DNA from: RUG11272 sp045226335
GTDB lineage: Bacteria > Bacillota > Clostridia > Christensenellales > Aristaeellaceae
NCBI GenBank assembly: GCA_045226335.1
Contig: JBGVCH010000081.1
Location: 1-64,000, forward strand
DNA: 64,000 nucleotides
Reading direction: 5' to 3'
A program made the position numbers and the translations under genes. A model generated the notes under the pieces. That model was not told the origin of the DNA. It saw only the letters and a list, made by a program, of their open reading frames with translations, and did no database searches. Of the stretch, positions 7,728 to 15,968 are shown one piece after another (the stretch's first letter is position 1; each line of letters starts with the position of its first letter).

Positions 7728-8234
7728 TCAGCTTCTCCGGATCCTTTCCAGCTGTTCCAGCAGAGGACCCGGCAGCTGTGCTTCGATGTTTTTCCCGGAT
7801 TGTACGGACCGGACAAGCCTGCTTTGTGCGCCGGCCTGCCGGGTTTCGAGGAGTTCCCGCAGCAGCTCCCGCGCCGTCAGCCGTGTCGCGCCGGTGGCCA
7901 GCACCTGGGACTGTTCCAGCCCATCGGAGGTGGCCACCCGCACCGTGCGGTAGCGGGGCGTTTCCGCCACCAGCCGCTCAATGTAGCTGTCCGCCGTCTC
8001 CGCGTGGCGCGTAAAGACCACGGTGACAGGCCCAAGGCATTCCACGGAGCGGGTTTTCCGGTCCGACATGTATCCGTCAAAGACCAGCACGATGTCCTCG
8101 CCGGTGTACCCGCCGTAATCCTGCAGGATGTGAAGCAGATGGTCCCGGCTCTCCTCGATGGTCCACCGGCGCCGCTCGGCCTCCGGCCAGGCGCCGATGA
8201 CATTGTAGCCGTCCACGATCAGCAGGGGTTTCAT
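7728..8234 (-). CDS. yacP: NYN-domain RNA-binding protein/RNase (YacP family)
   Basis: 168 residues. The NYN (PIN-like) nuclease fold is marked by the N-terminal LLIVDGYNVIGAW with its metal-binding Asp, the conserved DIVLVFDGYMSD, the strand VVFTRHAETADSYIERL and VRVATSDGLEQ. In Bacillus this protein, Rae1/YacP, cuts mRNA on the ribosome. The start at 8234 overlaps the rlmB stop by four bases (ATGA), which settles it over the longer frame and implies coupling. sigH follows 16 bases downstream. Confidence 0.9.
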   Translation of the reverse strand: MKPLLIVDGYNVIGAWPEAERRRWTIEESRDHLLHILQDYGGYTGEDIVLVFDGYMSDRKTRSVECLGPVTVVFTRHAETADSYIERLVAETPRYRTVRVATSDGLEQSQVLATGATRLTARELLRELLETRQAGAQSRLVRSVQSGKNIEAQLPGPLLEQLERIRRS

Positions 8235-9307
8235 GTGCGTCTGGATGACAGGACGCGGTACATGACGATGCCGGCCGCGACGGAAGCGTTCAGGCTGTCC
8301 AGCTTGCCGCACAGGGGGAGGGAGACCTGCCGGTCACAGAGATCGGCGGTCAGACGGCTGATGCCGCTGCCCTCGCTGCCGACCACCAGCGCCACGGCCC
8401 CCGAAAAGTCCACCTTCTCGTAGTCTTCGCCGTCCATGGACAGGCCGTAGACCCAGACGCCTTTTTTCTTCAGGTCTTCGATCAGTCGGTTCAGGTTGTT
8501 GACCCTGGCGACCTTCACATATTCCACGGCGCCCGCCGAGGCTTTCACCGCCGCGGGGGTCAGCCCGACGCCCCGCCGCTCCCGGACGATGACGCCGTGG
8601 GCGCCGGCACACTCCGCGCTTCGGATGATGGCACCCAGGTTGTGGGGATCGGTGACCCCGTCCAGCACGATCAGGAAAGGAGCCTCGCCGCGCTCGGAGG
8701 CAGTAGCCAGCATGTCTTCCACTGTGGCATAGGCATAGGCGGACGCAAAGGCCACCAGCCCCTGGTGATTGGGCACCAGGTCATCCAGACGGCCTTTCTC
8801 CACTTTCTGCACCGGGATGTGGGCTTCCATGGCCATCTGGACGATCTGCTGGGCCGAGCCGGTGAGCTCGCCCTTCTGCACCAGCAGCTTTTCGATGTCC
8901 CGGCCGCCCTTCAGCGCTTCCCGGATGGGATTGCGCCCGGCCAGGATGTTGTCGTTCTGCGTCTCGGGCGTATGGGTTTCCGTGACATACCCGGTGTTGT
9001 GCTCGAAATCGAGATAGGAGCGCTCGGGCTGCGGTTCACGGGTCGTTTCGCGGCGCTGGGCGGGCCGCCTGTACTCGGAGGAGCCGGCGGGCTTGCCGCG
9101 GTCAGCCGACTTGGCGGCGGGTTTGCGCTCCGCGTCGGTACGCTTGCCGGCGGGCTTTTTGTCAGTCTTTTTGGCTGCCGCGTTCCCGGAGGAACCGGAG
9201 CGCTTTCCGGACGGCTTCCGGTCATTGTACCGGGTGCCTTCTTCTTCCCACGCGGTTTCCTGCGGCTTGCGGGGTTTGCGGTTCGGGACCTTGTCGTAAT
9301 ATGCCAC
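8231..9307 (-). CDS. rlmB: 23S rRNA (guanosine-2'-O-)-methyltransferase RlmB, with long basic N-terminal extension
   Basis: 358 residues, compared with about 245 for typical RlmB. The C-terminal part is the SpoU/TrmH knotted methyltransferase: GRNPIREALKGG, the substrate-binding L30e-like part, LDGVTDPHNLGAIIRSAECAG, VVGSEGSGISRL and SLPLCGKLDSLNASVAAGI. The first 110 or so residues are low-complexity, lysine-, arginine- and proline-rich and probably disordered; they may help bind rRNA. The start is GTG at 9307 with AAGGAG upstream on the minus strand. thyX ends 3 bases before it. Confidence 0.92.
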   Translation of the reverse strand: MAYYDKVPNRKPRKPQETAWEEEGTRYNDRKPSGKRSGSSGNAAAKKTDKKPAGKRTDAERKPAAKSADRGKPAGSSEYRRPAQRRETTREPQPERSYLDFEHNTGYVTETHTPETQNDNILAGRNPIREALKGGRDIEKLLVQKGELTGSAQQIVQMAMEAHIPVQKVEKGRLDDLVPNHQGLVAFASAYAYATVEDMLATASERGEAPFLIVLDGVTDPHNLGAIIRSAECAGAHGVIVRERRGVGLTPAAVKASAGAVEYVKVARVNNLNRLIEDLKKKGVWVYGLSMDGEDYEKVDFSGAVALVVGSEGSGISRLTADLCDRQVSLPLCGKLDSLNASVAAGIVMYRVLSSRRT

Positions 9308-9310
9308 GGC

Positions 9311-10060
9311 TCATTCTCCTTGCTGTTTCTGGTACTGTTCGAGCATACGCTTGCGCTCCTCGCGCTTCTGCTTTGCTTTGCCGCAGGTCTTTTCGCCCTC
9401 GGGGCAGCCGCCTCTCAGGCATGCCGGACCGGCGTCGGCGAAGAGCATCGGGGCGATCTCCATGCAGATCCGGTGCATTTCGGCGGCCATGGCCCGGATC
9501 TCCCACTGGGCGCGTTCGCACATCCGCATGCTGAAGAAATGGCGGAGTTCGCGGACGTTCATGGTCATGATCAGCCGGGTTTCGCAGGCCCCGGGCAGGA
9601 CAAAGCGCGCGTCTTCGTTCCCGCCCTCGCCGGCGGCCAGCCTTTCCTGCCATCCGATGTACCACTGGTGCATTTGCTGCATCTGGCGGTCAAACTCCGC
9701 CACAGCCTCTTCGCCCAGCGCTTCGATCTGCGGCGGAAGGATGTAGTTGAAGCCCTTCGCGTAGGATACATAACGCTGGGACTGCACCGAGAAGCTCGCG
9801 AGCCTGTGCCGCGTCAGCTGGGCCAGCAGCACACGGCTGACTCCTTCCACCGCGAAGGTGAACGAGGCGTGCTCCAGCACCGACTCATGGCCCATGCTCA
9901 TGATCCGGCTCACGAACGCGGTCTGGTCCTGGGAGGAAACCTGCTGATTCAGATCGTCCACCGTGGCCCGGGAATAGCAGAGCCGGGCCGAGAGGGCCAC
10001 CAGTTCTTCCGGCGACAGGGTGTGTCGGATCAGCGAGACGTGGAGCTGAACCCTGGGCAA
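9311..10060 (-). CDS. thyX: Flavin-dependent thymidylate synthase ThyX
   Basis: 249 residues. The ThyX signature is RHRLASFSVQSQRY (RHR-x7-S pattern), preceded by GHESVLEHASFTFAVEGVSR. The enzyme methylates dUMP to dTMP using FAD, NADPH and methylenetetrahydrofolate. The C-terminus carries three cysteines in ACLRGGCPEGEKTCG and a basic helix, an extra tail beyond the core fold. The start is TTG at 10060, chosen because AAAGGAGG lies 8 bases upstream on the minus strand. The gene overlaps the end of mrnC by 31 bases. No thyA is seen in the window. Confidence 0.93.
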   Translation of the reverse strand: MPRVQLHVSLIRHTLSPEELVALSARLCYSRATVDDLNQQVSSQDQTAFVSRIMSMGHESVLEHASFTFAVEGVSRVLLAQLTRHRLASFSVQSQRYVSYAKGFNYILPPQIEALGEEAVAEFDRQMQQMHQWYIGWQERLAAGEGGNEDARFVLPGACETRLIMTMNVRELRHFFSMRMCERAQWEIRAMAAEMHRICMEIAPMLFADAGPACLRGGCPEGEKTCGKAKQKREERKRMLEQYQKQQGE

Positions 10061-10461
10061 TGCGATTCCTCCTTTGCCAGTTCGTAAAGGTCGATCAATC
10101 GGGATTCCTGACCCGAGAGATACAGATAGCCGATGAGCGCCTCCAGGGCGGTGGCGTCGCTGTAGTCCGCCTGGGATTGGTTCTTGGGCGTGCCGTGATG
10201 CGGATGGGCGTTCCGGCCGCGCTGGGCCACATCGCGCTCGGCTTCCGTGAGAGATCCGGAGATCCGCCCGAAAGCCCGGGCCTGGGCGCCGGCGTTGACC
10301 CGGCTGATGGCGTCCCGGTGCATGTGCCGCACGTTCAGACCACGGTGGATCAGCTCGCTTCGCACCAGCATTTCCCAGACCACATCGCCGATGTATGCCA
10401 GCTGCAGCGGCCCGAGCATCCGGGCGGTGTCCTCCGTCATGGGCGGAAACGCGCGAAGCAC
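10030..10461 (-). CDS. mrnC: Mini-ribonuclease III (MrnC)
   Basis: 143 residues, RNase III catalytic domain without a dsRNA-binding domain. LAYIGDVVWEMLVR carries the acidic active-site helix and YSDATALEALIGYLYLSG the second metal-binding signature (E-A-L-I-G). Mini-III processes the 3' and 5' ends of 23S rRNA in Firmicutes. The start is GTG at 10461, with AGAGGAGG upstream. In many Firmicutes it follows cysS; here cysS is absent and a membrane protein gene lies upstream on the same strand. Confidence 0.92.
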   Translation of the reverse strand: MLRAFPPMTEDTARMLGPLQLAYIGDVVWEMLVRSELIHRGLNVRHMHRDAISRVNAGAQARAFGRISGSLTEAERDVAQRGRNAHPHHGTPKNQSQADYSDATALEALIGYLYLSGQESRLIDLYELAKEESHCPGFSSTSR

Positions 10462-10518
10462 CGTTCAGCCTCCTCTGTGTCCGGTCGCGAAGCAGGCGGT
10501 TTCCTGGAAGGGACTGCT

Positions 10519-12609
10519 TCAGTTATAGGTGGTTTTCTCGATCTGGTCAAAGTCGAGACGCGAGGGATCGACCATGCGATACAGGGTGTACCCGGTATTG
10601 TCGAAGGTTTTTATTTTCTCTACCGTTGCGGGGTTGAAAGAAATATAGCTGTCATCCCCGGAATCGTTGCAGCAGAGCACGTAAGTGAAGTGGGTTCCCT
10701 TGGGATACGTCTTGACTGACGTGAAGGATTTGAGCATGACAGGAATTTCTACTTCGTCCAAGGCGATCACGCCCTTGCTGTTTTTGAGCGACTGATTGCC
10801 CTCACCTTTTACGCGCTTCAAATCCGAAATCTGGACAATGTAGAAATCGCAGGAGAGGAAGGTCTCCAGGCGGCGTTTGCGGCCCTCCAGCTTGTCATTG
10901 CTGATCACCAGGAGGTTTTCCTCGCCGACCACTTCCCGGACCGTCCGATCGATCTCCACAAACCCGGCGATCTGCTTGTCGGTGGGCAGGCCGTTCTGTT
11001 TGTTGCGCCTGATCGTGTCGGCGTTGTTATAAATTTGGATGATCACCATGACCACAGCGAGAATGAACACGGCAGCCACTCTGGATTGCTTGCTCATGAA
11101 GATGAGGAGTATCATCAGCCCAGTGAAAGCGATCACGATCAGCAGGATGCCGATATTCTTGTTGAGCAGGAACCGGGCGGCGTCCTGAAGGAAGTCGGGC
11201 TTTGCCTCGGCTTCGTCTTCGGACTGCTTGTCTTCGGCCGTGTCCTTGGACGCGTCGTCGGCTGGGATGATGGTGAGGGTGCCGGTTGCGTCGGAGAGGT
11301 TCCGGATGTGCCAGCTGTCCACGGAGTCAAAGGTGGAGGCGTAGCGGATCGGGGTGAGGATAAAAACAGACGCGATGCCGACGGCCAGGAAGATCGTAAA
11401 GCCCCGCCGGGCTTTGGACGGCGGCGTCAGCCGGATCTGGTCCAGTGTCATGGCCAGCAGGGGCAGGAAGAAGGGGATGACATACCGGGTGTGAAGCCGA
11501 ATACCCTCGGCTTTGCCCAGATCCTCCCGCACGTTGATGCTGAAAGTGGTGCCCAGCTGAATCACGATGTAGGTCATGAACAGGAAAATGACCCAGTTGA
11601 ACATGGCCGGTGGCTCGGAGTACAGTTTGCTCCGGCGGTTAAGCCGCAGCTGCCAGTACAGCAGCGGCAGGCCGAAGCTGGTGATGGCCATGAAGAGGCT
11701 GTTCTGGATCAGGCAGCGGAAGTAGAATCCGATTTTGTTCCAGGTGTTGATGTTCTCAATGCCGATCTGGGAACTATAGGAGTTTTCGCCGCTGATCAGG
11801 AGCGTCTGCAGCGCGAAGCAGATGATCAGCGCGAGGATATGACCGCCGACCGCGATCAGATGGCGGGTCCTGAATTGAGCCTGGTTCCTGATCAGCATGG
11901 AGACCAGGGCCCAGACGATGAAGCAGCCCGAGAAGGCCAGCGCGGATTCCTTGGCCAGGTAGGAAAGGTAAGCGTAGAAACCGAGCAGAAGGGAGTAGAG
12001 GAAAAGCTTTGCGCTGCCGGTGGACTGGTTTTCATCGTCCATTTTGTCGAACAGCCAGAGGAAGCCAAGGACAAGATACATGCCCATCGGCAGGAAAAGG
12101 CTCTCGGTGATGTACTTCTCGCAGTAGTTCATCATGGGGCTGATGATGAACAGCAGGATCGAGAACAGCTGAATGGTTCTCGAGGGGGTGATCCTGCGGG
12201 CGATCCTGTAAGCCGGGAAGATAGACCAGGAGACCATCAGCGCGTTCATCCAGCCGGCCAGTTCGGCGCGAAGGACGGAATCCTTGATCAGAAACAGCGG
12301 CGCCAGCACCAGGGAATACAGGAACTTGCTGAAATAGACCGGCACATGGTACACCATAAACGGCTGGTCCGTGAAGGATTCGGCAAGACGCCAGTAGAGC
12401 AGCTCGTCGTGATAGATGGTCAGCTGGTGGGGGCCGGCCATGATCAGGCCGTGGATCAGGGTTGACAGGAAAAAGATGGCCAGGACGAAGATCTTCATGG
12501 TCCGTTCGCTCAGGTTTGGCGAAAAGAACCGCGGGATTTTGTCCTTGATGGCCGGAGCCTGCAGTTCTGCGTCGTTGATCAGGACCTCGTTTTCCTTTGC
12601 CTTGCTCAT
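10519..12609 (-). CDS. GT-C type membrane glycosyltransferase, putative
   Basis: 696 residues, many predicted membrane spans across about the first 500. The first outside loop contains TIYHDELLYWRLAESF, the Asp-containing motif typical of GT-C enzymes such as PMT and ArnT that use lipid-linked sugar donors. An acidic insert (SKDTAEDKQSEDEAEAKPDF) separates the main block from two more spans, and the last 170 residues look soluble and extracytoplasmic. It may transfer sugar to a wall polymer or protein; donor and acceptor are unknown. The frame is open to 13332, but that extension runs over nnr; ATG 12609 lies behind a strong promoter. GC content seems a little lower than in the neighbours. 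Confidence 0.8.
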   Translation of the reverse strand: MSKAKENEVLINDAELQAPAIKDKIPRFFSPNLSERTMKIFVLAIFFLSTLIHGLIMAGPHQLTIYHDELLYWRLAESFTDQPFMVYHVPVYFSKFLYSLVLAPLFLIKDSVLRAELAGWMNALMVSWSIFPAYRIARRITPSRTIQLFSILLFIISPMMNYCEKYITESLFLPMGMYLVLGFLWLFDKMDDENQSTGSAKLFLYSLLLGFYAYLSYLAKESALAFSGCFIVWALVSMLIRNQAQFRTRHLIAVGGHILALIICFALQTLLISGENSYSSQIGIENINTWNKIGFYFRCLIQNSLFMAITSFGLPLLYWQLRLNRRSKLYSEPPAMFNWVIFLFMTYIVIQLGTTFSINVREDLGKAEGIRLHTRYVIPFFLPLLAMTLDQIRLTPPSKARRGFTIFLAVGIASVFILTPIRYASTFDSVDSWHIRNLSDATGTLTIIPADDASKDTAEDKQSEDEAEAKPDFLQDAARFLLNKNIGILLIVIAFTGLMILLIFMSKQSRVAAVFILAVVMVIIQIYNNADTIRRNKQNGLPTDKQIAGFVEIDRTVREVVGEENLLVISNDKLEGRKRRLETFLSCDFYIVQISDLKRVKGEGNQSLKNSKGVIALDEVEIPVMLKSFTSVKTYPKGTHFTYVLCCNDSGDDSYISFNPATVEKIKTFDNTGYTLYRMVDPSRLDFDQIEKTTYN

Positions 12610-12658
12610 GCTTACCACTCTCCCGCAGGGCTTCATATGGAGAAGCCTACACCAAGTG

Positions 12659-12687
12659 ATTATACATGGAAAGGAAAGCGATGTCAA
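12659..12687 (-). promoter_or_regulatory. Promoter of the GT-C glycosyltransferase gene
   Basis: On the minus strand TTGACA (plus 12682-12687), 17 bases, TATAAT (plus 12659-12664): a full consensus sigma-A promoter, about 50 bases before the start codon. It supports the start at 12609. Confidence 0.85.
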
Positions 12688-12728
12688 ACTTTCCTGGAAG
12701 GGAATTCTGCATTTCTTCCGCACGATTG

Positions 12729-12757
12729 TTGCGGTGAGCGTCCCGGTGCGGTATAAT
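12729..12757 (+). promoter_or_regulatory. Promoter of the nnr gene
   Basis: TTGCGG at 12729-12734, 17-base spacer, TATAAT at 12752-12757. It lies 24 bases before the GTG start and is divergent from the glycosyltransferase promoter. Confidence 0.8.
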
Positions 12758-12781
12758 CGGACGTGAGGGGAGGCGCAGGCC

Positions 12782-14284
12782 GTGAAAAGAACCATTCTTC
12801 CGCAGGAGATGAAGCGGATTGAACAGGCGTTTATGCGGGAGCGGGGGATCCCCGGCCTGCTGCTGATGGAGCGCGCCGCCATCTCGGTGGCGGAAGCCGT
12901 CGCGCGCCATGCGGACAAAACGCTGCCGGTCCTGTTTCTCTGCGGTCCGGGGAACAACGGCGGGGACGGGTATGCCGCGGCCCGGCTCTGGCAAACCCAG
13001 GGCGGCCGCAGCATCGTGTGGGAACTGTCAGTTCCGCAGACCGGGGACGCTGCCGTCAACCGCAGACTGGCCGCGGAGGCGGGAGTTGAAACGGTCACGC
13101 TGCAAGAAACACCGGAGTGCCTTCCACTTGCCGGCGCGATCGTCGACGCCCTGTTCGGCACCGGCTTGTCCAGACCGCCGGAAGGCATCACCGCGGCGTT
13201 GATTGAACTCGTGAACCGGGCTAAACGGCCGGTGATCGCCGTGGACATCCCCTCCGGCCTGAACGGGTCCACCGGGGAAATCATGGGCTGCGCGGTGCGG
13301 GCCACGGAGACGGTCACCTTCCACCGCCCCAAACCCGGTTTGTATCTGCGTCAGGGCTGTGTCTGCGCGGGCAAGATCACCTGCGCCGGGATCCTGATCC
13401 CGGAGGAAGAGGGCGGTGCGGACGGCCTGATGGTCCTTGAAGAGGAGGACATTCCTCGTTTGTTAGAGCCCAGATCGCCGGAGAGCCACAAGGGCACCTT
13501 CGGCCGGGCGGTGCTGATGGTGGGCAGCGAGGGAATGGCGGGCGCGGCGGCCCTGTGCGCTTCGGCCTGTGTCCGGAGCGGGGCCGGGCTGACTCACGTC
13601 CTCTGCCGCGAGGCGGTGCTGCCGGTGGTGCAACGCCTTGTGCCCGGGGCGACCTGTACTCTGCTGCCGGAGAAGAACGGGGAGCTGGGGGCTGATGCGG
13701 CAGAGACAGCCGCCGCGGCGCTGCGGCAGGCGGACAGGGCGGCCATCGGCTGCGGCATCGGACAGGATCCGTCGCTGCTGCCCGTGTTGAGGGCATTCAG
13801 AGCCGCAGAATGTCCCGTGATCTGGGACGCGGACGCGCTGAACCTCCTGGCGAAGCATCCGGACCTGCTCCCGCTGGAGGGGAAAGACACCGTCACGCCG
13901 CATCCGGGAGAGGCCGCACGGCTGCTGAACGTGCGGACAACCGATGTTCTCGCGGACCCCCTTGGCTCCCTGGAAGCCCTCAATAATCGCTGCGGCTGCA
14001 AGGTCATTTTGAAGGGCGCCAGAAGCCTGATGACGGACGGAACTTGCAGGGCGGTCAATCCCATCGGAACACCGGCGCTGGCCAAGGGCGGCAGTGGCGA
14101 CGTGCTTACCGGCATTCTGACGGCGCTGACCGGCCGGATCCGCGCGGACAGCGGGTACCCGGAAGTGGCGCTGCTGCAGCTGGCCTGCTGGATCCACAGC
14201 AAGGCCGGGATCCGGGCAGCCCAACCGGTGGGGGAGGACTGTATCACCCCGGAAGAGCTGGTGGCAGCCATCCGACTCAAATGA
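12782..14284 (+). CDS. nnr: Bifunctional NAD(P)H-hydrate epimerase / ADP-dependent NAD(P)H-hydrate dehydratase
   Basis: 500 residues, matching the two-domain Nnr enzyme. The N-terminal YjeF-type epimerase has LFLCGPGNNGGDGYAAARLW and VVDALFGTGLSRP-like IVDALFGTG, then DIPSGLNG. The C-terminal ribokinase-like dehydratase has SHKGTFGRAVLMVGS, VTPHPGEAARLL, and TPALAKGGSGDVLTGI with the catalytic Asp. Together they repair damaged NADHX and NADPHX. The start is GTG at 12782, preceded by GGGGAGG. It is a single-gene unit between its own promoter and the terminator at 14284-14306. Confidence 0.95.
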   Translation: MKRTILPQEMKRIEQAFMRERGIPGLLLMERAAISVAEAVARHADKTLPVLFLCGPGNNGGDGYAAARLWQTQGGRSIVWELSVPQTGDAAVNRRLAAEAGVETVTLQETPECLPLAGAIVDALFGTGLSRPPEGITAALIELVNRAKRPVIAVDIPSGLNGSTGEIMGCAVRATETVTFHRPKPGLYLRQGCVCAGKITCAGILIPEEEGGADGLMVLEEEDIPRLLEPRSPESHKGTFGRAVLMVGSEGMAGAAALCASACVRSGAGLTHVLCREAVLPVVQRLVPGATCTLLPEKNGELGADAAETAAAALRQADRAAIGCGIGQDPSLLPVLRAFRAAECPVIWDADALNLLAKHPDLLPLEGKDTVTPHPGEAARLLNVRTTDVLADPLGSLEALNNRCGCKVILKGARSLMTDGTCRAVNPIGTPALAKGGSGDVLTGILTALTGRIRADSGYPEVALLQLACWIHSKAGIRAAQPVGEDCITPEELVAAIRLK

Positions 14285-14306
14285 AAAACCCTCCCGGACG
14301 GGAGGG
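14284..14306 (-). terminator. Terminator of the MBL hydrolase operon
   Basis: On the minus strand CCCTCCC-GTCC-GGGAGGG is followed by TTTTT (plus 14284-14288). It overlaps the last base of nnr. On the plus strand the stem is followed by AAGATAG, so it should mainly stop the minus-strand operon. Confidence 0.8.
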
Positions 14307-14317
14307 AAGATAGTCGT

Positions 14318-14962
14318 TTATGCCTGAGGCTTCAGAAGCACCAGCCGGGGCTGGCAGTCCAGATCGTCCTTCGTGACCCGGAGGAGGTCCAGACGCTCGG
14401 CATCCCAGGGGAAGAGCTGAAGGAAACCATCCACGGTCGCGATGGGCCAGCTCGCGTTGTACTCCGTGCGGTAGTGCATGGGCACCACGGTCCGGGCTTT
14501 CAGCTGGGTGCAGACGGACCGCGCGATCAGGGCGTCGATGGTGAAGAAGCCGCCCACGGGGACCATCAGCACGTCCGCGCTGCCGATCTGTGCCGCCTGC
14601 TCCCGGCTGAGCTCATGCCCCAGATCGCCCAGATGGACCACCCGGAGACCTTCGGCCTCGATCACATGCACGACGTTCTTCCCGCGCTTGGCGCCTTTCT
14701 CGCTGTCATGGAAGGTCTCCACGCCGGTGACCGTCACGCCGTCCGCCAGCGTCCGCACGCCCGGCTGATCGTTCATGACGGACCAGCCTTTGACGTTGTC
14801 AACCGCGTCGTGGTCGTGGTGATGGTGGCTGACCAGGACGGCGTCCGCGGCCGTCTCGATCACCGGATAACCCGTGGATGCGTCATACGGGTCGGTGACG
14901 ATCCGGTAGCCGTTTTCCAGCTCGATCAGGAAAGACGCGTGTCCGATGCACTGAATGATCAT
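14318..14962 (-). CDS. MBL-fold metal-dependent hydrolase (UlaG/UPF0173-like)
   Basis: 214 residues. The metallo-beta-lactamase metal motif is DAVLVSHHHHDHDAVDN (HxHxDH), with later ligands in VVHLGDLGHEL and the C-terminal VVPMHYRTEY. The N-terminus GHASFLIELENGYRIVTDP is typical of the UlaG/UPF0173 group. Substrate is unknown. ATG 14962 overlaps the stop of the upstream gene by four bases and has AAAGGAGG in front. It is the last gene of a three-gene minus-strand operon with a DUF1934 gene. Confidence 0.9.
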   Translation of the reverse strand: MIIQCIGHASFLIELENGYRIVTDPYDASTGYPVIETAADAVLVSHHHHDHDAVDNVKGWSVMNDQPGVRTLADGVTVTGVETFHDSEKGAKRGKNVVHVIEAEGLRVVHLGDLGHELSREQAAQIGSADVLMVPVGGFFTIDALIARSVCTQLKARTVVPMHYRTEYNASWPIATVDGFLQLFPWDAERLDLLRVTKDDLDCQPRLVLLKPQA

Positions 14963-15456
14963 GGATTCTCCTCCTTTATCTTTGCGATGGCACAGAGCCA
15001 GGGAAGGCAGGCTGGCAGCGCCTCACCCCGCCTGAGGGATCCCGCCAGGGCTTGATGGAGCGATCCGCACGCCCGTTCCAGCGCTTCCCGGGATTCTTCC
15101 GCGGACTTGGCCAGTCGCCTGATGACACGCGGGTCGGGCTGAGCGGCGGCGATGTGGCGGGACAGCAGGGAGATCACCGCGCCCAGTTCACCGGCCGGCG
15201 GCTCGGGCAGGGCGTAGGCGACAGGAAGCCGGTCCAGGCGATCCAGCAGGAGCCACCCTTTGCCGTCTTCCGATACGGTCCATCCCAGTCCACGGACTAG
15301 GGCGATCCACGCCTCCACAGCCGGCGCGTCAGCACACCGGGGAAGGTCGCAGGCCAGCAGCCAGTCATCGCTGAGCGCGCGGCGCAGGGCGGGCTGCCTT
15401 GTCGTGGGGATCTGACCGAAGGAACTGTTGATTTCGGCGCGGGCCAGGGTCAGCAT
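14959..15456 (-). CDS. Unknown protein between DUF1934 and MBL hydrolase genes
   Basis: 165 residues, soluble, no signal peptide. Visible parts: an N-terminal segment LTLARAEINSSFGQIP, a central tryptophan-rich patch (WIALVRGLGWTVSEDGKGWLLLD split here as WIALVRGLGW and KGWLLLD), and a helical C-terminus. It overlaps the upstream DUF1934 gene by 7 bases and the downstream hydrolase by 4, so all three are probably translated together. I do not recognise the family; the winged-helix-like alternation of helices with a beta turn near WTVSEDGKG is suggestive only. Confidence 0.75.
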   Translation of the reverse strand: MLTLARAEINSSFGQIPTTRQPALRRALSDDWLLACDLPRCADAPAVEAWIALVRGLGWTVSEDGKGWLLLDRLDRLPVAYALPEPPAGELGAVISLLSRHIAAAQPDPRVIRRLAKSAEESREALERACGSLHQALAGSLRRGEALPACLPWLCAIAKIKEENP

Positions 15457-15890
15457 GGCGCTTTCTCCTCCCAGTCGATCCGCAGGTGCCGCGGTTCCGG
15501 CTCTCCGCCCTGAATGGAGAGGGTGTAGCGGAGTTCAAGTCGGCCCTGACGGGCTTCCGAAGACAGGCTGCACTGTTCGGTGCGGACGGTGAAAGGGAGA
15601 TCGCCGAAGGGCGTGTGATACCGGCCTTCATAGGGCGCGGCGGGATCGAACAACATGGACATGGCGTACGCGCCGTCTCGCCGCATCATGACCCGCTCAG
15701 CGTCCGCCAGGAGACGGACCTGCGTCTCCGAATCCGGATCCGCGCCGCTATCGTCAAGACACTCCGTGTAGCGCAGGAACAGGCGCGCGTCCCTGTGCTC
15801 AAGCTGACCGCTGACGACGGTCTGCCGGAGCGTATCGCCGTCCGCGCCGGTGCCCGTGATCCGGATCAGCACCTCTCTCTTCTCTGACAT
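15450..15890 (-). CDS. DUF1934 (YwiB-like) beta-barrel protein
   Basis: 146 residues, the usual length of the DUF1934/YwiB family. Characteristic features are the N-terminal VLIRITGTG, the stretch FLRYTECLDDSG, the repeated beta strands, TPFGDLPFTVRTE and LELRYTLSIQG near the C-terminus. Structures in this family are small calycin-like barrels; the ligand is not known. Start ATG 15890 is about 26 bases after a promoter box and is preceded by AGAGGAG. It heads the operon with the unknown gene and the MBL hydrolase. Confidence 0.85.
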   Translation of the reverse strand: MSEKREVLIRITGTGADGDTLRQTVVSGQLEHRDARLFLRYTECLDDSGADPDSETQVRLLADAERVMMRRDGAYAMSMLFDPAAPYEGRYHTPFGDLPFTVRTEQCSLSSEARQGRLELRYTLSIQGGEPEPRHLRIDWEEKAPC

Positions 15891-15916
15891 TCAGGCTGCT
15901 CCTCTCTTCGACTTCC

Positions 15917-15945
15917 ATCTTACCACAGATCAACGGCGATGAAAA
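15917..15945 (-). promoter_or_regulatory. Promoter of the DUF1934 operon
   Basis: On the minus strand TTTTCA (plus 15940-15945), 17 bases, TAAGAT (plus 15917-15922) preceded by TGG. The -35 half lies in the sequence just before ispE, so this promoter is divergent from ispE. Confidence 0.55.
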
Positions 15946-15968
15946 GGGAAAATCCGGAGGAATGCACA

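Noticed and set aside
12610..13332. N-terminal extension of the GT-C membrane protein to a 937-residue frame
   Set aside because: The extension crosses the promoters and runs over nnr. A consensus promoter and ATG 12609 give the natural start.
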